Below, one piece after another: positions 1-7,343 of a stretch of DNA of 43,741 nt (positions are counted from its first letter, which is position 1; each line of letters starts with the position of its first letter). Source of the DNA: Bryobacterales bacterium. GTDB taxonomy: Bacteria; Acidobacteriota; Terriglobia; Bryobacterales; Bryobacteraceae. A program made the position numbers and the translations under genes. The notes under the pieces were generated by a model that was given only the letters and a program-made list of their open reading frames with translations, was not told the origin of the DNA and did no database searches. The DNA is taken from NCBI GenBank assembly GCA_016789745.1, contig JAEUQF010000487.1, forward strand, positions 1 to 43,741. The letters are read 5' to 3'.

Positions 1-1
1 G

Positions 2-1324
2 GCATCCCTCAGTTTGGCGCAGGGCGGCGCCACGGGGCCGATTACGGTGACCACCGGCGCCGGATGCGCGTGGACGGCGGCGAGTTCGTCGGTGAACGTG
101 AATCTGAGTCCGCAGGCGGGTACGGGCAATGGGACGGTGACGTTCGTGGCGGGCCCGAACCTGGCGGCGTCGGCGGTGACGTCGCAGTTAACGATTGCCG
201 GGATCAATGTGCCGGTGACGCAGTCGGGGTCGGCGAACATCGGCCTGCGGTATACGGCGATAACGCCTTGCCGGGCGGTGGATACGCGGTTGGGGTCCGG
301 CGGGCGGTTCTCGGCGGGCGAGACGCGGGCGTTCCCGCTATTCTCGTCGCCGTGCGGCATTCCGAACACCGCGCGGGCGGTGGCCATGAATGTGACGGCG
401 GTGCCGCCGGGGCCGCTGAGTTATGTCACGGCGGGGCCGGCGAGTTCGCCGCTGCCTCTGGTGTCGACCTTGAATTCGTTCAACGGGCGCGTGGTGGCGA
501 ACTTCGCGATCGTGCCGGCATCGGGCAATACGGTAGGGGTGCAGTTCTTCGCGTCGAATGCGACGGACCTCATCGTGGATGTGCTGGGGTACTTCTCGCC
601 TGCCACCGCCCAGGGGCTGCAGTTCTACCCGCTGGCGCCGTGCCGGGTGGCCGATACGCGTCCGAGCCAGACCCTGGCGGCGGGCGGCAGCCGCAGTTTC
701 GCGATGCGCGGGGTGTGCGGGATTCCCACCAACGCGCAGGCTTACTCGCTGAACGTGACGGCAGTGCCGCCGCAGGGGTTGGCGTTTGTGACGGCTTGGC
801 CGGCGGGGCAGGCGCGGCCGAATGCGTCGACACTGAATGCGTTTGACGGGGCGGTGGTGCCGAACGCGGCGATCATTCCGGCGGGGACGAACGGCGAGGT
901 CAGCCTGTATGCCTCCGATGCGACGGACCTGGTGCTGGATGTGAACGGGTACTTCGCGGCGCCGGGGACGGGTGGATTGAACTTCTATCCGCTGGCGCCC
1001 TGCCGGGTGGCGGATACGCGGGTGTCGCAGACGACGATCCCGCTGCAATCGACAGCCCGGTTCGCGTCGGCGGTGTGCGGGACGCCGGCGAATGCACAGG
1101 CCTACTCGCTGAACTTCACGGCAGTGCCGCAGGGGTACCTGGGTTTTGTCACGACGTATCCCGGGGGCACGACGCGGCCGCTGGCGTCGACGTTGAATTC
1201 GTGGAATGCGCAGGTGGTGGCGAACGCCGCGATTGTACCTGCAGGGGGCGATCTGACGGTGGAAGCGTTCGCCTCCAACCGGACGGATCTGATTTTGGAT
1301 CTGAACGGTTATTTCGCCCCATAA
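2..1324 (+). CDS. Secreted BACON-domain protein with three C-terminal repeat modules (5' end outside window)
   Basis: The reading frame is open from the second base, so the N-terminus lies outside the window; the first possible start (TTG at 14) is inside a domain and is not the true start. The first ~75 residues are one BACON-type beta-sandwich (glycine-rich strand, then a Cys-Ala-Trp segment). Three tandem copies of a ~115-residue module follow. Each begins near Tyr-x-Leu-Ala-Pro-Cys-Arg-x-Ala-Asp-Thr-Arg, has a central Cys-Gly-x-Pro and ends in Asn-Gly-Tyr-Phe-Ala. Two conserved cysteines per module suggest a disulfide in an exported protein. The next gene has the same C-terminal architecture, so the two are tandem paralogues. 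BACON domains are associated with carbohydrate or surface binding in other bacteria; the actual ligand is unknown. Confidence 0.85.
   Translation, partial: ASLSLAQGGATGPITVTTGAGCAWTAASSSVNVNLSPQAGTGNGTVTFVAGPNLAASAVTSQLTIAGINVPVTQSGSANIGLRYTAITPCRAVDTRLGSGGRFSAGETRAFPLFSSPCGIPNTARAVAMNVTAVPPGPLSYVTAGPASSPLPLVSTLNSFNGRVVANFAIVPASGNTVGVQFFASNATDLIVDVLGYFSPATAQGLQFYPLAPCRVADTRPSQTLAAGGSRSFAMRGVCGIPTNAQAYSLNVTAVPPQGLAFVTAWPAGQARPNASTLNAFDGAVVPNAAIIPAGTNGEVSLYASDATDLVLDVNGYFAAPGTGGLNFYPLAPCRVADTRVSQTTIPLQSTARFASAVCGTPANAQAYSLNFTAVPQGYLGFVTTYPGGTTRPLASTLNSWNAQVVANAAIVPAGGDLTVEAFASNRTDLILDLNGYFAP
244..1321 (+). repeat. Three tandem copies of the PCR-DTR / NGYF module (coding repeat)
   Basis: The three copies begin near 244, 617 and 977. 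Shared landmarks in each are the Pro-Cys-Arg...Asp-Thr-Arg opening, Cys-Gly-Ile/Thr-Pro, Leu-Asn-x-Thr-Ala-Val-Pro, Ala-Ser-Thr-Leu-Asn and a final Gly-Tyr-Phe. DNA identity is high around the openings of copies two and three. Confidence 0.85.
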
Positions 1325-1355
1325 AGCCACCTCAAAACGAGGTACACTCTGACCG

Positions 1356-4300
1356 ATGCGCTACCTGTCTGCTCTTGTACTCGTCGCTGTGCCGCTGTTT
1401 GCCGGATTCCCGCCGCCACCCGCAAAGACGGGGGCTCCGGGAGATGGCCGTTGCAGTGAATGCCATAGCGCTTCGGTGACGAATCCGACGCGGGTGATTG
1501 TGGACTTCACACGGCTGGCCTACACGCCGGGGGTGCCGCAGACGATTGGGGTACACGTGCTGTCGAACAACACGGCCCCTTATACGGGCTTCCAGATTAC
1601 GGCGCGGCTGGGGTCGAACGAAATGCAGCAGGCCGGAAGTTTTGTATCGCGGCTGGATACCATCAGCGTGCAAACGCAGAACGGGATTCAGTATGCGAAT
1701 CATACCGGGCGCGGCGGGTCGCAGATTTACATTCTGGAATGGACGCCGCCGGCGACCAACGTTGGCCCGGTGCGCTTTTATGTGAGCGCGGTGGCGGGCG
1801 ATGGGAATGGCGTGCCGGACGGCAACGTGGCAATGGCCAGCTATACGCTGCAGCCGGCGACGCGCGATCTGCCTTCGGGGATCCGGACGGAGAGCTTCAC
1901 GGTGCCGGGGAGCAACTTCAACAGTTATCCGACGGCGATTTCGAACAATGGGACGATTGTCGGGGTGTTGGTGGCGAATGCGACGAACCGCGCGGAATCG
2001 GGCTTTATCCGGACGGCGAACGGCACGATCACGACGTTCACGGTGGGTGGGGCGGCGGACGTTTTCCCGACGGGTATCAATACAGCGGGGCAAATTGTTG
2101 GGTACTTTGCGCCGATCAATGGCGGCAACTTCCGGGCGTTTCTGCGGAACCCGGACGGGTCGGTGACGTTCCCGCTGTTCCCGGGGACCGATGCGGTGCA
2201 GCCGATGGCGATCAATGATTTCGGGCAGGTGGTGGGCAACTGGGGGAGTTTGGCGATCACGTTCCCGTTTGCGAATCCGAGCGCCTACACCTTCTACGAC
2301 GTGGCGCCCGGCAATGCGATGGCGTTCGGCGTGACGAATTCGGGGCGGATTATCGGGCGATTCAACAATTCGATCTATGTGCGGTCGCCGAATGGGGATG
2401 TGGTGGGGGCGTCGGTGGCCGAAGGGCCGGCGCAGGGCGCCACATTAAGCGATTCGAATCAGGTGACGATGCGGTTCTCGACGGCTGGCGCGGTGGTGGC
2501 GGAGAATGGGCGCCGCTGGCCGCCGAGCCCGAATGTGATTCCTTACGGGCAGAACGAGGCCGGTGTGGTGGTTGGCAAAACCAGCAGCGGCACGAATACG
2601 ATGAACGTCTGGACGCCATGCACCGGGTTTGTGGGCGAGACGGGTTTTATTGTCCCGGCCGGGGGCGGGACGGTGGCGACGAACCGGGTGGCGGAGACGG
2701 GATGCCAATTGTTTATCGTGAACAGCACGCCGTGGGTGACGGTGACCGAGACGGCGACGGGTTATAACCTGCAGGTGGCGCCGAACAACAGCGTCGCGGA
2801 ACGCACGGCAAATGTCCAAATCGGCGCGTCGGTGGTGTCGATCCGGCAGCAGGCGACGGTGTGCACGACCACGCTCGGGGCGTCGACTTCGACGTTTGGG
2901 GCGGCGGGCGGAGGTGCACTGGGTGTGGTGGCGGCCCCGGCGGGTTGCCAGTGGGTGGTGACGTCGAATCAGCCGTGGGTGAGCCTGACGCAGGCGAGTG
3001 GCTCAGGCAACGGCGGCTTTACCTATAGCGTGGCGGCGAATCCGGGCACGCAGCAGCGGACGGCCGTGTTGACGCTAGGCACGCAGACATTCCCCATTCT
3101 GCAGGCGGGTGGGACGACGTGTTCCTACTCGCTGTCGCCGGCGTCGGTGAGCATCGCGGGCAGCGGTGCGACGGGAACGATCTCCATCCAAACGGGCGCG
3201 GGTTGCCCGATCAGCAATGTCAGCCCGGCGAGTTGGATCACGCTAAGCAGCGGTCCGGTGAGTGGGCCGGGGAGTGTGACGTACACGGTGGCGGCGAACC
3301 CGCTGGCGGCCTCGCGCACGGCCGAGATTAGCATTGCCGGGCTGCCGGTGACGGTGACGCAGGCGGGCAATGCGGTTATGGAGAGCTATCGCTATGTGCC
3401 GATGACGCCATGCCGGTTGGTCGACACGCGGCTGACCGGCGAACTGCTGACCGCGGGCAGCAGCCGCAACTACACGCTGCCGAATCTGAATTGCGGGATT
3501 CCGGCGAGTGCACGCGCGGTGGCGATCAACCTGACGGCGGTGCCGCTGGGGCCACTGGCGTTTTTGACCATTCATCCGGCGGACCAGCAGCGGCCGCAGG
3601 TGTCGACGCTGAACTCGTTTAACGGGCGCGTGGTGGCGAATCTGGCGATTGTGCCGACATCGGCGGCCGGTGAGGTGACGCTGTATGCACCGTCGGCGAC
3701 GCACGTGGTGATGGACGCGATGGGCTATTTCGTGCCGCGAACGGTGGCTAGCGCGCTGCAATTTTATCCGGTGTCGCCGTGCCGAGTGGCCGATACGCGG
3801 GTGGGCGGCGCGACGAAGCTGAACAACAACAGCCGGAGTTTCCCGGTGCAGACGGTGAACTGCGGGCTGCCGGCGAACGCCAGCGCCTATGCGTTGAACA
3901 TCACAGCTGTGCCGACGGGCGCGCTGGGGTACATCACGGCGTGGCCGACGGGACGGCCGCAGCCGCTGGCATCGACGTTGAACTCGTTCGATGGGCAGGT
4001 GGTGCCGAACGGGGCGATTATCCCGGCGGGGACCAACGGCGAGGTGAGCATTTTCGCGTCGAATGAGACCGATGTGGTGATCGATGTGAACGGCTACTTC
4101 GCACCGCCATCAGCAGCAGGTTTGGACTTCTACCCGCTGGCGCCATGCCGGGTGGCCGATACGCGGGCGACGTTTGGGACGCTGGCACCGGGCGGGACGG
4201 CGGCATTCCTGACGGCCGGGTGTGGGACGCCGAACACGGCCAAAGCGTATTCCTTGAACTTCACGGCGGCGCCGCAGGGATATCTGGGATTCGTGACGGC

Positions 4301-4469
4301 GTATGCGGGTGGGACGGCGCGGCCGCTGGCGTCGACGCTGAATTCGTGGAACGGGCAGATTGTGGCCAATGCCGGACTGATTCCGGCGGGGGCGGATCTG
4401 AGCGTGGAGGCTTATACCCTGAATGCCACGGATCTGATTCTGGATATCAATGGCTATTTCGCACCTTAA
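1356..4469 (+). CDS. Large secreted protein: choice-of-anchor V-like, HAF repeats, BACON domains, three C-terminal modules
   Basis: This is a 1037-residue exported protein. Residues 1-16 form a signal peptide (MRYLSALVLVAVPLFAG). Residues ~17-170 resemble the Reelin-like 'choice-of-anchor V' domain, with a Gly-Ala-Pro-Gly-Asp-Gly stretch followed by Cys-Ser-Glu-Cys-His. Residues ~175-420 contain repeats of the HAF type (AINDFGQVVG and similar). Residues ~425-671 are three BACON-like sandwiches, each with a Cys and a Trp-Val/Ile-x-Leu/Val segment. Residues ~678-1037 are three copies of the module also seen in the upstream gene. It lies 31 bp downstream of that gene on the same strand. The protein is probably surface-exposed and used for adhesion or glycan binding, but no enzymatic motif is visible. 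The CxxCH could bind heme or be structural. Confidence 0.85.
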   Translation: MRYLSALVLVAVPLFAGFPPPPAKTGAPGDGRCSECHSASVTNPTRVIVDFTRLAYTPGVPQTIGVHVLSNNTAPYTGFQITARLGSNEMQQAGSFVSRLDTISVQTQNGIQYANHTGRGGSQIYILEWTPPATNVGPVRFYVSAVAGDGNGVPDGNVAMASYTLQPATRDLPSGIRTESFTVPGSNFNSYPTAISNNGTIVGVLVANATNRAESGFIRTANGTITTFTVGGAADVFPTGINTAGQIVGYFAPINGGNFRAFLRNPDGSVTFPLFPGTDAVQPMAINDFGQVVGNWGSLAITFPFANPSAYTFYDVAPGNAMAFGVTNSGRIIGRFNNSIYVRSPNGDVVGASVAEGPAQGATLSDSNQVTMRFSTAGAVVAENGRRWPPSPNVIPYGQNEAGVVVGKTSSGTNTMNVWTPCTGFVGETGFIVPAGGGTVATNRVAETGCQLFIVNSTPWVTVTETATGYNLQVAPNNSVAERTANVQIGASVVSIRQQATVCTTTLGASTSTFGAAGGGALGVVAAPAGCQWVVTSNQPWVSLTQASGSGNGGFTYSVAANPGTQQRTAVLTLGTQTFPILQAGGTTCSYSLSPASVSIAGSGATGTISIQTGAGCPISNVSPASWITLSSGPVSGPGSVTYTVAANPLAASRTAEISIAGLPVTVTQAGNAVMESYRYVPMTPCRLVDTRLTGELLTAGSSRNYTLPNLNCGIPASARAVAINLTAVPLGPLAFLTIHPADQQRPQVSTLNSFNGRVVANLAIVPTSAAGEVTLYAPSATHVVMDAMGYFVPRTVASALQFYPVSPCRVADTRVGGATKLNNNSRSFPVQTVNCGLPANASAYALNITAVPTGALGYITAWPTGRPQPLASTLNSFDGQVVPNGAIIPAGTNGEVSIFASNETDVVIDVNGYFAPPSAAGLDFYPLAPCRVADTRATFGTLAPGGTAAFLTAGCGTPNTAKAYSLNFTAAPQGYLGFVTAYAGGTARPLASTLNSWNGQIVANAGLIPAGADLSVEAYTLNATDLILDINGYFAP
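3388..4466 (+). repeat. Three tandem copies of the PCR-DTR / NGYF module in the second protein
   Basis: The copies begin near 3388, 3757 and 4123 and have the same landmarks as those at 244-1321. The last copy (Ser-Leu-Asn-Phe-Thr-Ala, Thr-Leu-Asn-Ser-Trp-Asn) matches the last copy of the upstream gene better than its own neighbours do. That fits duplication of the whole array rather than independent expansion. Confidence 0.8.
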
Positions 4470-4595
4470 GGCGTTGGGTTAGCGGGTGCCAGGGAAGCCC
4501 GAGAACAATCGACACTGGGGCCCCGGTGGGTACGCGGGTCCCACGCGGGTTTCCTCACTCAGATGGCCAGCCTGGCCGAGGAAGCAATCACCGTT

Positions 4596-4715
4596 TCAGA
4601 ACCCCAAAATTTCTTCGATCTCCTGCTTGGAAATGGGCTGACCGAGCGACTCCGGCGCGATGCTCGGCCATGCGGAGTGCTCAAGATACAGCAGGAAAGA
4701 GGCGCGGCGAGCCGG
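4596..4715 (-). pseudogene. C-terminal fragment of an unidentified protein
   Basis: Reading the minus strand, 39 codons follow an in-frame TAG (4716-4718) and end at a TGA (4596-4598). They encode a protein-like tail containing FLLYLEHSAWPSIAPES and ISKQEIEEILGF. The composition looks like a genuine C-terminus (Trp, Pro-Glu-Ser, amphipathic Glu-Ile-Glu-Glu-Ile-Leu), but there is no start codon and no upstream body. I take it as a gene remnant. The family is not identified. Confidence 0.4.
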
Positions 4716-4721
4716 CTATTG

Positions 4722-4743
4722 ACGGCCGGCCTCGGCCGGCCGT
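4722..4743. repeat. Perfect 9-bp hairpin
   Basis: ACGGCCGGC, the loop CTCG, then GCCGGCCGT. It lies 55 bp beyond the stop of the minus-strand zinc-finger gene and could end that transcript, but no T-tract follows on either strand. A factor-dependent terminator or simple decay debris are both possible. Confidence 0.45.
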
Positions 4744-4797
4744 TCTAGACGAGCGCATTGTTGTTGAGCTCCATTGGAGATGTTCTCCCAGCGCTCG

Positions 4798-4953
4798 CTA
4801 GTTCGCGGTGCGTTTGGCCTGGTGGGCGTCGCACTCGCAGCAATCGCTGCAGCGGAAGCACTTCACGCAGAGGTGGTTACCGCAGGCATCCTTGGTGCAA
4901 TACACACAGATTTCCGTCGACGGCTCTTCGCAGATCGAACAGGTAAACGTCAT
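4798..4953 (-). CDS. 51-residue cysteine-rich zinc-finger protein (B-box-like spacing)
   Basis: The protein is MTFTCSICEEPSTEICVYCT followed by a Cys-rich tail: 11 cysteines and two histidines in 51 residues. The spacing C5-x2-C8-x7-C16-x2-C19-x4-C24-x2-H27 resembles a B-box/cross-brace zinc-binding fold; further cysteines at 29, 32, 35, 38, 39 and 41 could form another site. An in-frame start at 5055 would add 34 low-complexity residues overlapping the upstream gene, so I chose the ATG at 4953, which lies 20 bp after that gene's stop and is preceded by a weak TTGGAAAT. It is probably co-transcribed with the 4974-5546 gene. It has no signal peptide, so a cytoplasmic metal-binding or protein-binding role is likely. 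The function is unknown. Confidence 0.6.
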   Translation of the reverse strand: MTFTCSICEEPSTEICVYCTKDACGNHLCVKCFRCSDCCECDAHQAKRTAN

Positions 4954-4973
4954 ATTTCCAACTACTGGCTGAT

Positions 4974-5546
4974 TCACGGTCTCCCCTGCTTGGCGGGCGG
5001 CTTGGTTTGGGTTTGCGGAATGTCCGGGGCCGGGCGGCTGAGGATGGTCATGCAACGCTGGGCCTCCTTGAGCGCCACGGCCTGTTCCTGCTCCTGGCTG
5101 ACGGAGAGGTCGACCAGGTACTGGCGCAGTTTGCCGCGGGTGACCGAATTCTCGGTCAGCAGCGCGCTCATGGACTGCGCCACCTGTTGGCTTTCGTAAC
5201 GGCCGGCGCCTTCGCTCAGGGAAACCAGAACGGTCTCGATGGTCTGGAGCCGGAAGAAGGCGTCGAGGGCGAGCGAGAGTTTTTCGGGATTGGCGGCGAG
5301 GCGCGAGCCTACGAGCTTCAGGTATTCGGCTTCGCGCTGCACCGACTGCTGTTGGCCACGGTAGGCGGGCGAGGCTCCTTTGCTAACCCAGGTATCAATT
5401 TGGAGGGCGGTGACGGCTTGGCGGTAGCGGTCGGCCTGACCCGCCAGTTGCGCCAGCGTGGAGCGCATGTCCCACGCCGGCGCGATGCCGTCTTGCGCGG
5501 AAACGAGCGAAGGGAACAGCAGCAGCCAAACTGCCCAGGACTTCAT
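4974..5546 (-). CDS. Secreted hypothetical protein, helical
   Basis: This 190-residue protein begins with a clear signal peptide (MKSWAVWLLLFPSLVSAQ). The mature part is Gln- and Ala-rich, predicted mostly helical, with no cysteine pairs except one Cys near the C-terminus, and it ends in a Pro/Lys-rich tail (QTQTKPPAKQGRP). No catalytic motif is recognised. It lies between the NIPSNAP-like gene (26 bp upstream) and the zinc-finger gene, all on the minus strand, so the three may form one transcription unit. An AAGGGG just ahead of the ATG is the only ribosome-binding candidate and is unusually close. Confidence 0.7.
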   Translation of the reverse strand: MKSWAVWLLLFPSLVSAQDGIAPAWDMRSTLAQLAGQADRYRQAVTALQIDTWVSKGASPAYRGQQQSVQREAEYLKLVGSRLAANPEKLSLALDAFFRLQTIETVLVSLSEGAGRYESQQVAQSMSALLTENSVTRGKLRQYLVDLSVSQEQEQAVALKEAQRCMTILSRPAPDIPQTQTKPPAKQGRP

Positions 5547-5572
5547 CCCCTTCAGTGTACCGCCGCACGCCC

Positions 5573-6004
5573 TTACTTCATGGGCGAAAAGTCAGTGGAG
5601 TCGAGAAACACGCTCTCCACCTTCTGGACGAGTTTGCCGTTCACTTCGCTGGCTTTGGAGGCTTTCTGCCACTCGGGGTCGGCACGGAAGGCGTCCCAGT
5701 TCTTCTTGGCCTGTTCGCGGCTTTCGTGAGTGATGAGGTAGACGAGGGTATTGGCGCTGGCGGGGGCATCCTGGGGGACGCCGTACCAGACGTTCTTCAT
5801 GCCGTGCTTTTCGAAAATCTTGAGCGTGTGATTGCGGAACCGCGCGAGCAGGTCGTTCAACTTGCCCTCGTTCGCATAATAGGTACGCATTTCGTAGACG
5901 CGGCCCTTGGCCGCTGCTTCGCCTTTTTGTTCTCCCATAGTGAAACCAACTGCGAAGATAGCCGCCGTAAAGACAACTTGCAACCAGAATTTCTTCATCG
6001 CCAT
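5573..6004 (-). CDS. NIPSNAP family protein, exported or membrane-anchored
   Basis: The 143-residue product has an N-terminal hydrophobic segment (MAMKKFWLQVVFTAAIFAVG) that may be a signal peptide or anchor. It is followed by a ferredoxin-like NIPSNAP domain: YEMRTYYANEGKLNDL, then FRNHTLKIFEKHGM, and a Tyr-Leu-Ile-Thr-His-Glu-Ser-Arg segment with WDAFRADPEW. NIPSNAP domains belong to the dimeric alpha-beta barrel group; their bacterial substrates are mostly unknown. The frame is open to 6190, but the ATG at 6004 is preceded by AGGGA at 6-bp spacing and yields the expected signal sequence, so the longer form is rejected. Confidence 0.8.
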   Translation of the reverse strand: MAMKKFWLQVVFTAAIFAVGFTMGEQKGEAAAKGRVYEMRTYYANEGKLNDLLARFRNHTLKIFEKHGMKNVWYGVPQDAPASANTLVYLITHESREQAKKNWDAFRADPEWQKASKASEVNGKLVQKVESVFLDSTDFSPMK

Positions 6005-6163
6005 ATCATATCCCTGTGGCGGCGTTGGGGAAATGGGGGTGTGCCTGGAGGGGATGGGAGGCGTCAACTGCGGCGTTTCCCTTACCATGATCTGCGGTAT
6101 GTGGAAAACCGCCGATTGACGGGACCGGGTTCGGGGGGTAGTCTTAAAGGAGCGGGAGTCCGG

Positions 6164-6718
6164 ATGACGCGTTACCTTCCCTCGAAGCAATACCAGTACG
6201 CCGGCGTGGCCGCCATGGCCTTGGCTCTGGTGTGCGCCTGCGTAGCCACGCAGTTTTCCCTGGCATGGATCGCCGCCGGCCTCTTTCTGGCCACCGGCTC
6301 ACTCTTACTGCTGCTGGCGCTGATGCCCGCAATCGAGATCCACGATACGCATCTGGCGATCGGGGACCGGATTGTGGCCTGGGAGGAGATCCGACGCCTG
6401 GATCGGACGGGGTTCATCAGCCCGCTGATCGTGAACCTGACGCTGGCCAGTGGGCGACGCATTTTGCTGGTTTACCCGGGCGGTCTGGATGCTTCCAACG
6501 CGCTGCTCCGGCATTTGCGGCGGATGACGAGGGAAGCGCTGATCGACGGGATTCCGCACCGGCAGTTCTGGGGTGAATCGATCCCTCAGGAATCGCAGCG
6601 GCGGACCCTGCCTTCGCCGAAGTACCAATTGCTACGGCCCGAGGATGAAGCGGACGTCGAGCGGCTGTACCAGAAACTCAAATCGGTAGGCCACTTCGAC
6701 CGTTCGGATGAGAAGTAA
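6164..6718 (+). CDS. Two-TM membrane protein with bacterial PH-like domain
   Basis: The 184-residue protein has two adjacent membrane segments (~residues 13-31 and 35-54). A short cytoplasmic domain follows, with the pattern of a bacterial PH-like fold: IEIHDTHLAIGDRIVAWEEI, then Ile-x-Arg-Leu-Asp-Arg and LASGRRILLVYPGG. The frame extends upstream to 5555, but that part is antisense to the NIPSNAP gene; the ATG at 6164 has AAAGGAGCGGGAG ahead of it. The stop overlaps the next start by 11 bp. It is the first gene of a five-gene operon. Such proteins usually sit beside envelope or transport genes; the specific role is not known. Confidence 0.75.
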   Translation: MTRYLPSKQYQYAGVAAMALALVCACVATQFSLAWIAAGLFLATGSLLLLLALMPAIEIHDTHLAIGDRIVAWEEIRRLDRTGFISPLIVNLTLASGRRILLVYPGGLDASNALLRHLRRMTREALIDGIPHRQFWGESIPQESQRRTLPSPKYQLLRPEDEADVERLYQKLKSVGHFDRSDEK

Positions 6719-7328
6719 GGCCGGAGGCGGCGGACGGCGCCGCTGGCTTGGCCGTTTTCTCCTGTTTCTGCTGCTGGCCGGCATTGCCGGTTACCTGACG
6801 AGCAGTTTCTGGCTTCCCCAAATCGGGCTCTTCCTTGTCAACAATCAGGAACCGCTGCGTGCCGACGCCATTCTGGTGCTGGCCGGAGATGACCGGGGCG
6901 ACCGTTTGCTGCGGGCGGCGGAACTCTCCCGGTCGGGTTTCGGGCCGGTAGTGTACATTTCCGGCTCGGGCGGGCTATTCGGGCAGGATTACAGCGAGTT
7001 AGCGCGGCAATACGGGATTGCGAAGGGGTATCCGGCGGGCGTGTTTCGCAATCTGCAGCACGACGCTGATTCGACGCGGGAAGAGGCGGCGCTGGCCCTG
7101 GAACGGCTGCGCGCCGATGGCGTGAAGCGGCTGAACGTGGTGACCAGCGACTACCACTCGGCACGGACGCGCAGGGTGTTCGCGCGCCTGGCAGGCGACA
7201 TGGAGTTCCGGGTGGTGGCCTCGCGCAGCTGGAATTTTCAGTACGACAACTGGTGGCAGCTGCGGCGTTCGCAGAAGATGGTTTTGCTGGAATACACCAA
7301 AACGCTGGCCGACGTGTTCGGCATTTAG
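6708..7328 (+). CDS. YdcF family (DUF218) membrane-anchored protein
   Basis: The protein has 206 residues: an Arg-rich start, one membrane segment (~residues 15-35), then a DUF218/YdcF domain. Hallmarks are ADAILVLAGD near residue 52, GDRLLRAAEL, an SGSGG loop, an acidic DADSTREEA segment (~residue 123) and VTSDYHSARTRRVF (~residue 145). YdcF-type proteins include SanA and ElyC, linked to envelope integrity and lipid-carrier metabolism, and some bind S-adenosylmethionine. The 11-bp overlap with the previous gene and 15-bp gap to the ABC gene show tight coupling. Confidence 0.85.
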   Translation: MRSKAGGGGRRRWLGRFLLFLLLAGIAGYLTSSFWLPQIGLFLVNNQEPLRADAILVLAGDDRGDRLLRAAELSRSGFGPVVYISGSGGLFGQDYSELARQYGIAKGYPAGVFRNLQHDADSTREEAALALERLRADGVKRLNVVTSDYHSARTRRVFARLAGDMEFRVVASRSWNFQYDNWWQLRRSQKMVLLEYTKTLADVFGI

Positions 7329-7343
7329 AGGGGAGAGCCACGC

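Larger units (their letters stand above)
4470..4797. other. 328-bp gap without an intact gene
   Basis: I see no credible complete gene here. The gap holds a 39-codon minus-strand fragment (4596-4715) and a perfect hairpin (4722-4743), listed separately. A 61-codon plus-strand frame at 4563-4748 has no recognisable features. Confidence 0.5.

Noticed and set aside
4563..4748. 61-codon plus-strand frame in the gap
   Set aside because: No ribosome-binding site or motif, and it lies over the minus-strand fragment and the hairpin, which explain the region better.
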